From Hyphomicrobiales bacterium (GTDB lineage: Bacteria > Pseudomonadota > Alphaproteobacteria > Rhizobiales > Devosiaceae): a stretch of DNA of 6,272 nt. The notes beneath the pieces were generated by a model that saw only the letters and a list, made by a program, of their open reading frames with translations, had not been told where the DNA came from and searched no databases. Made by a program: the position numbers and the translations under genes. Where the stretch lies: assembly GCA_027082895.1 (NCBI GenBank), contig JALWTJ010000242.1, positions 1-6,272 on the forward strand. The letters run 5' to 3'. Of this stretch, positions 6,182-6,272 are shown piece after piece. Each line of letters begins with the position of its first letter. Position 1 is the first letter of the stretch.

Positions 6182-6272
6182 GAAAGGCACTCCTTGACAC
6201 GCCCGGTGGCCCCGGGACGACACCCGGAACGACTTGGGCGCTCACTTGGCACAAAGCGCGCCCGGTTTCAAG
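6182..6272 (-). other. lysC upstream region (partial)
   Basis: The 91 bases before lysC hold its ribosome binding site, a small inverted repeat CCGGG-N6-CCCGG at 6212-6227, and a TTGAAA at 6271-6266 (minus strand) that resembles a -35 box, though no good -10 box lies at the right distance. It is too short and lacks the fold expected for a lysine riboswitch. The upstream gene is outside the window. Confidence 0.3.
6190..6195 (-). promoter_or_regulatory. Ribosome binding site fixing the lysC GTG start
   Basis: AAGGAG on the minus strand, 8 bases before the GTG at 6181. It is the strongest Shine-Dalgarno match before any gene here. The in-frame codons GTG (6169) and ATG (6166) are too far downstream of it, and the ATG at 6223 lies upstream of it, so it supports the 423-residue start. 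Confidence 0.8.

Noticed and set aside
6182..6223. A longer lysC starting at the ATG at 6223
   Set aside because: The added 14 residues are not like the family opening, and the AAGGAG at 6195-6190 would then lie inside the coding region. The GTG at 6181 is correctly spaced from it.
6182..6272. Lysine riboswitch upstream of lysC
   Set aside because: Only 91 bases are visible, with one 5-bp stem; the multi-helix L-box fold cannot be recognised. A riboswitch further upstream cannot be judged.

Overview
This is a GC-rich stretch with one conserved run of housekeeping genes, all read on the minus strand. In transcription order (right to left) it holds lysC (aspartate kinase), ptsP (enzyme I of the nitrogen phosphotransferase system), prfA (peptide chain release factor 1), prmC (methyltransferase that modifies release factors) and, after a gap of about 450 bases, the first 19 codons of a DUF4167-type gene that runs off the left edge. 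The lysC-ptsP-prfA-prmC-DUF4167 order is a familiar alphaproteobacterial neighbourhood. The protein sequences and base composition would fit an acetic acid bacterium or relative (Acetobacteraceae), but the genus is an inference and cannot be read from the sequence.

Layout: 6182-6272 is the lysC upstream region with a clear ribosome binding site that fixes a GTG start. 4910-6181 is lysC. 4833-4909 is a 77-base lysC-ptsP spacer unusually rich in short inverted repeats, one a perfect 8-bp stem just before the ptsP start. 2565-4832 is ptsP, 1426-2502 is prfA, and 510-1436 is prmC, whose start overlaps the prfA end by 11 bases. 59-509 has no convincing gene; it holds an 18-bp perfect palindrome that reads as a plausible intrinsic terminator after prmC, a second 17-bp dyad, and a local concentration of GANTC sites. 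1-58 is the start of the DUF4167 gene.

How the genes relate: LysC commits aspartate to the lysine/threonine/methionine/diaminopimelate branch and carries two ACT regulatory domains. PtsP has an N-terminal GAF sensor domain on an enzyme I core and starts a phosphorylation chain that reports nitrogen status. PrfA ends translation at UAA/UAG, and PrmC methylates the glutamine of its GGQ motif, so substrate and modifier are translationally linked. All four main frames are intact, with catalytic motifs present.

I see no mobile element, CRISPR array, defence system, tRNA or rRNA, and no convincing undescribed multi-gene system. The observations most worth checking are a possible in-frame internal start in lysC for an aspartokinase beta-type subunit, the structured ptsP leader, and the palindromes between prmC and the DUF4167 gene.
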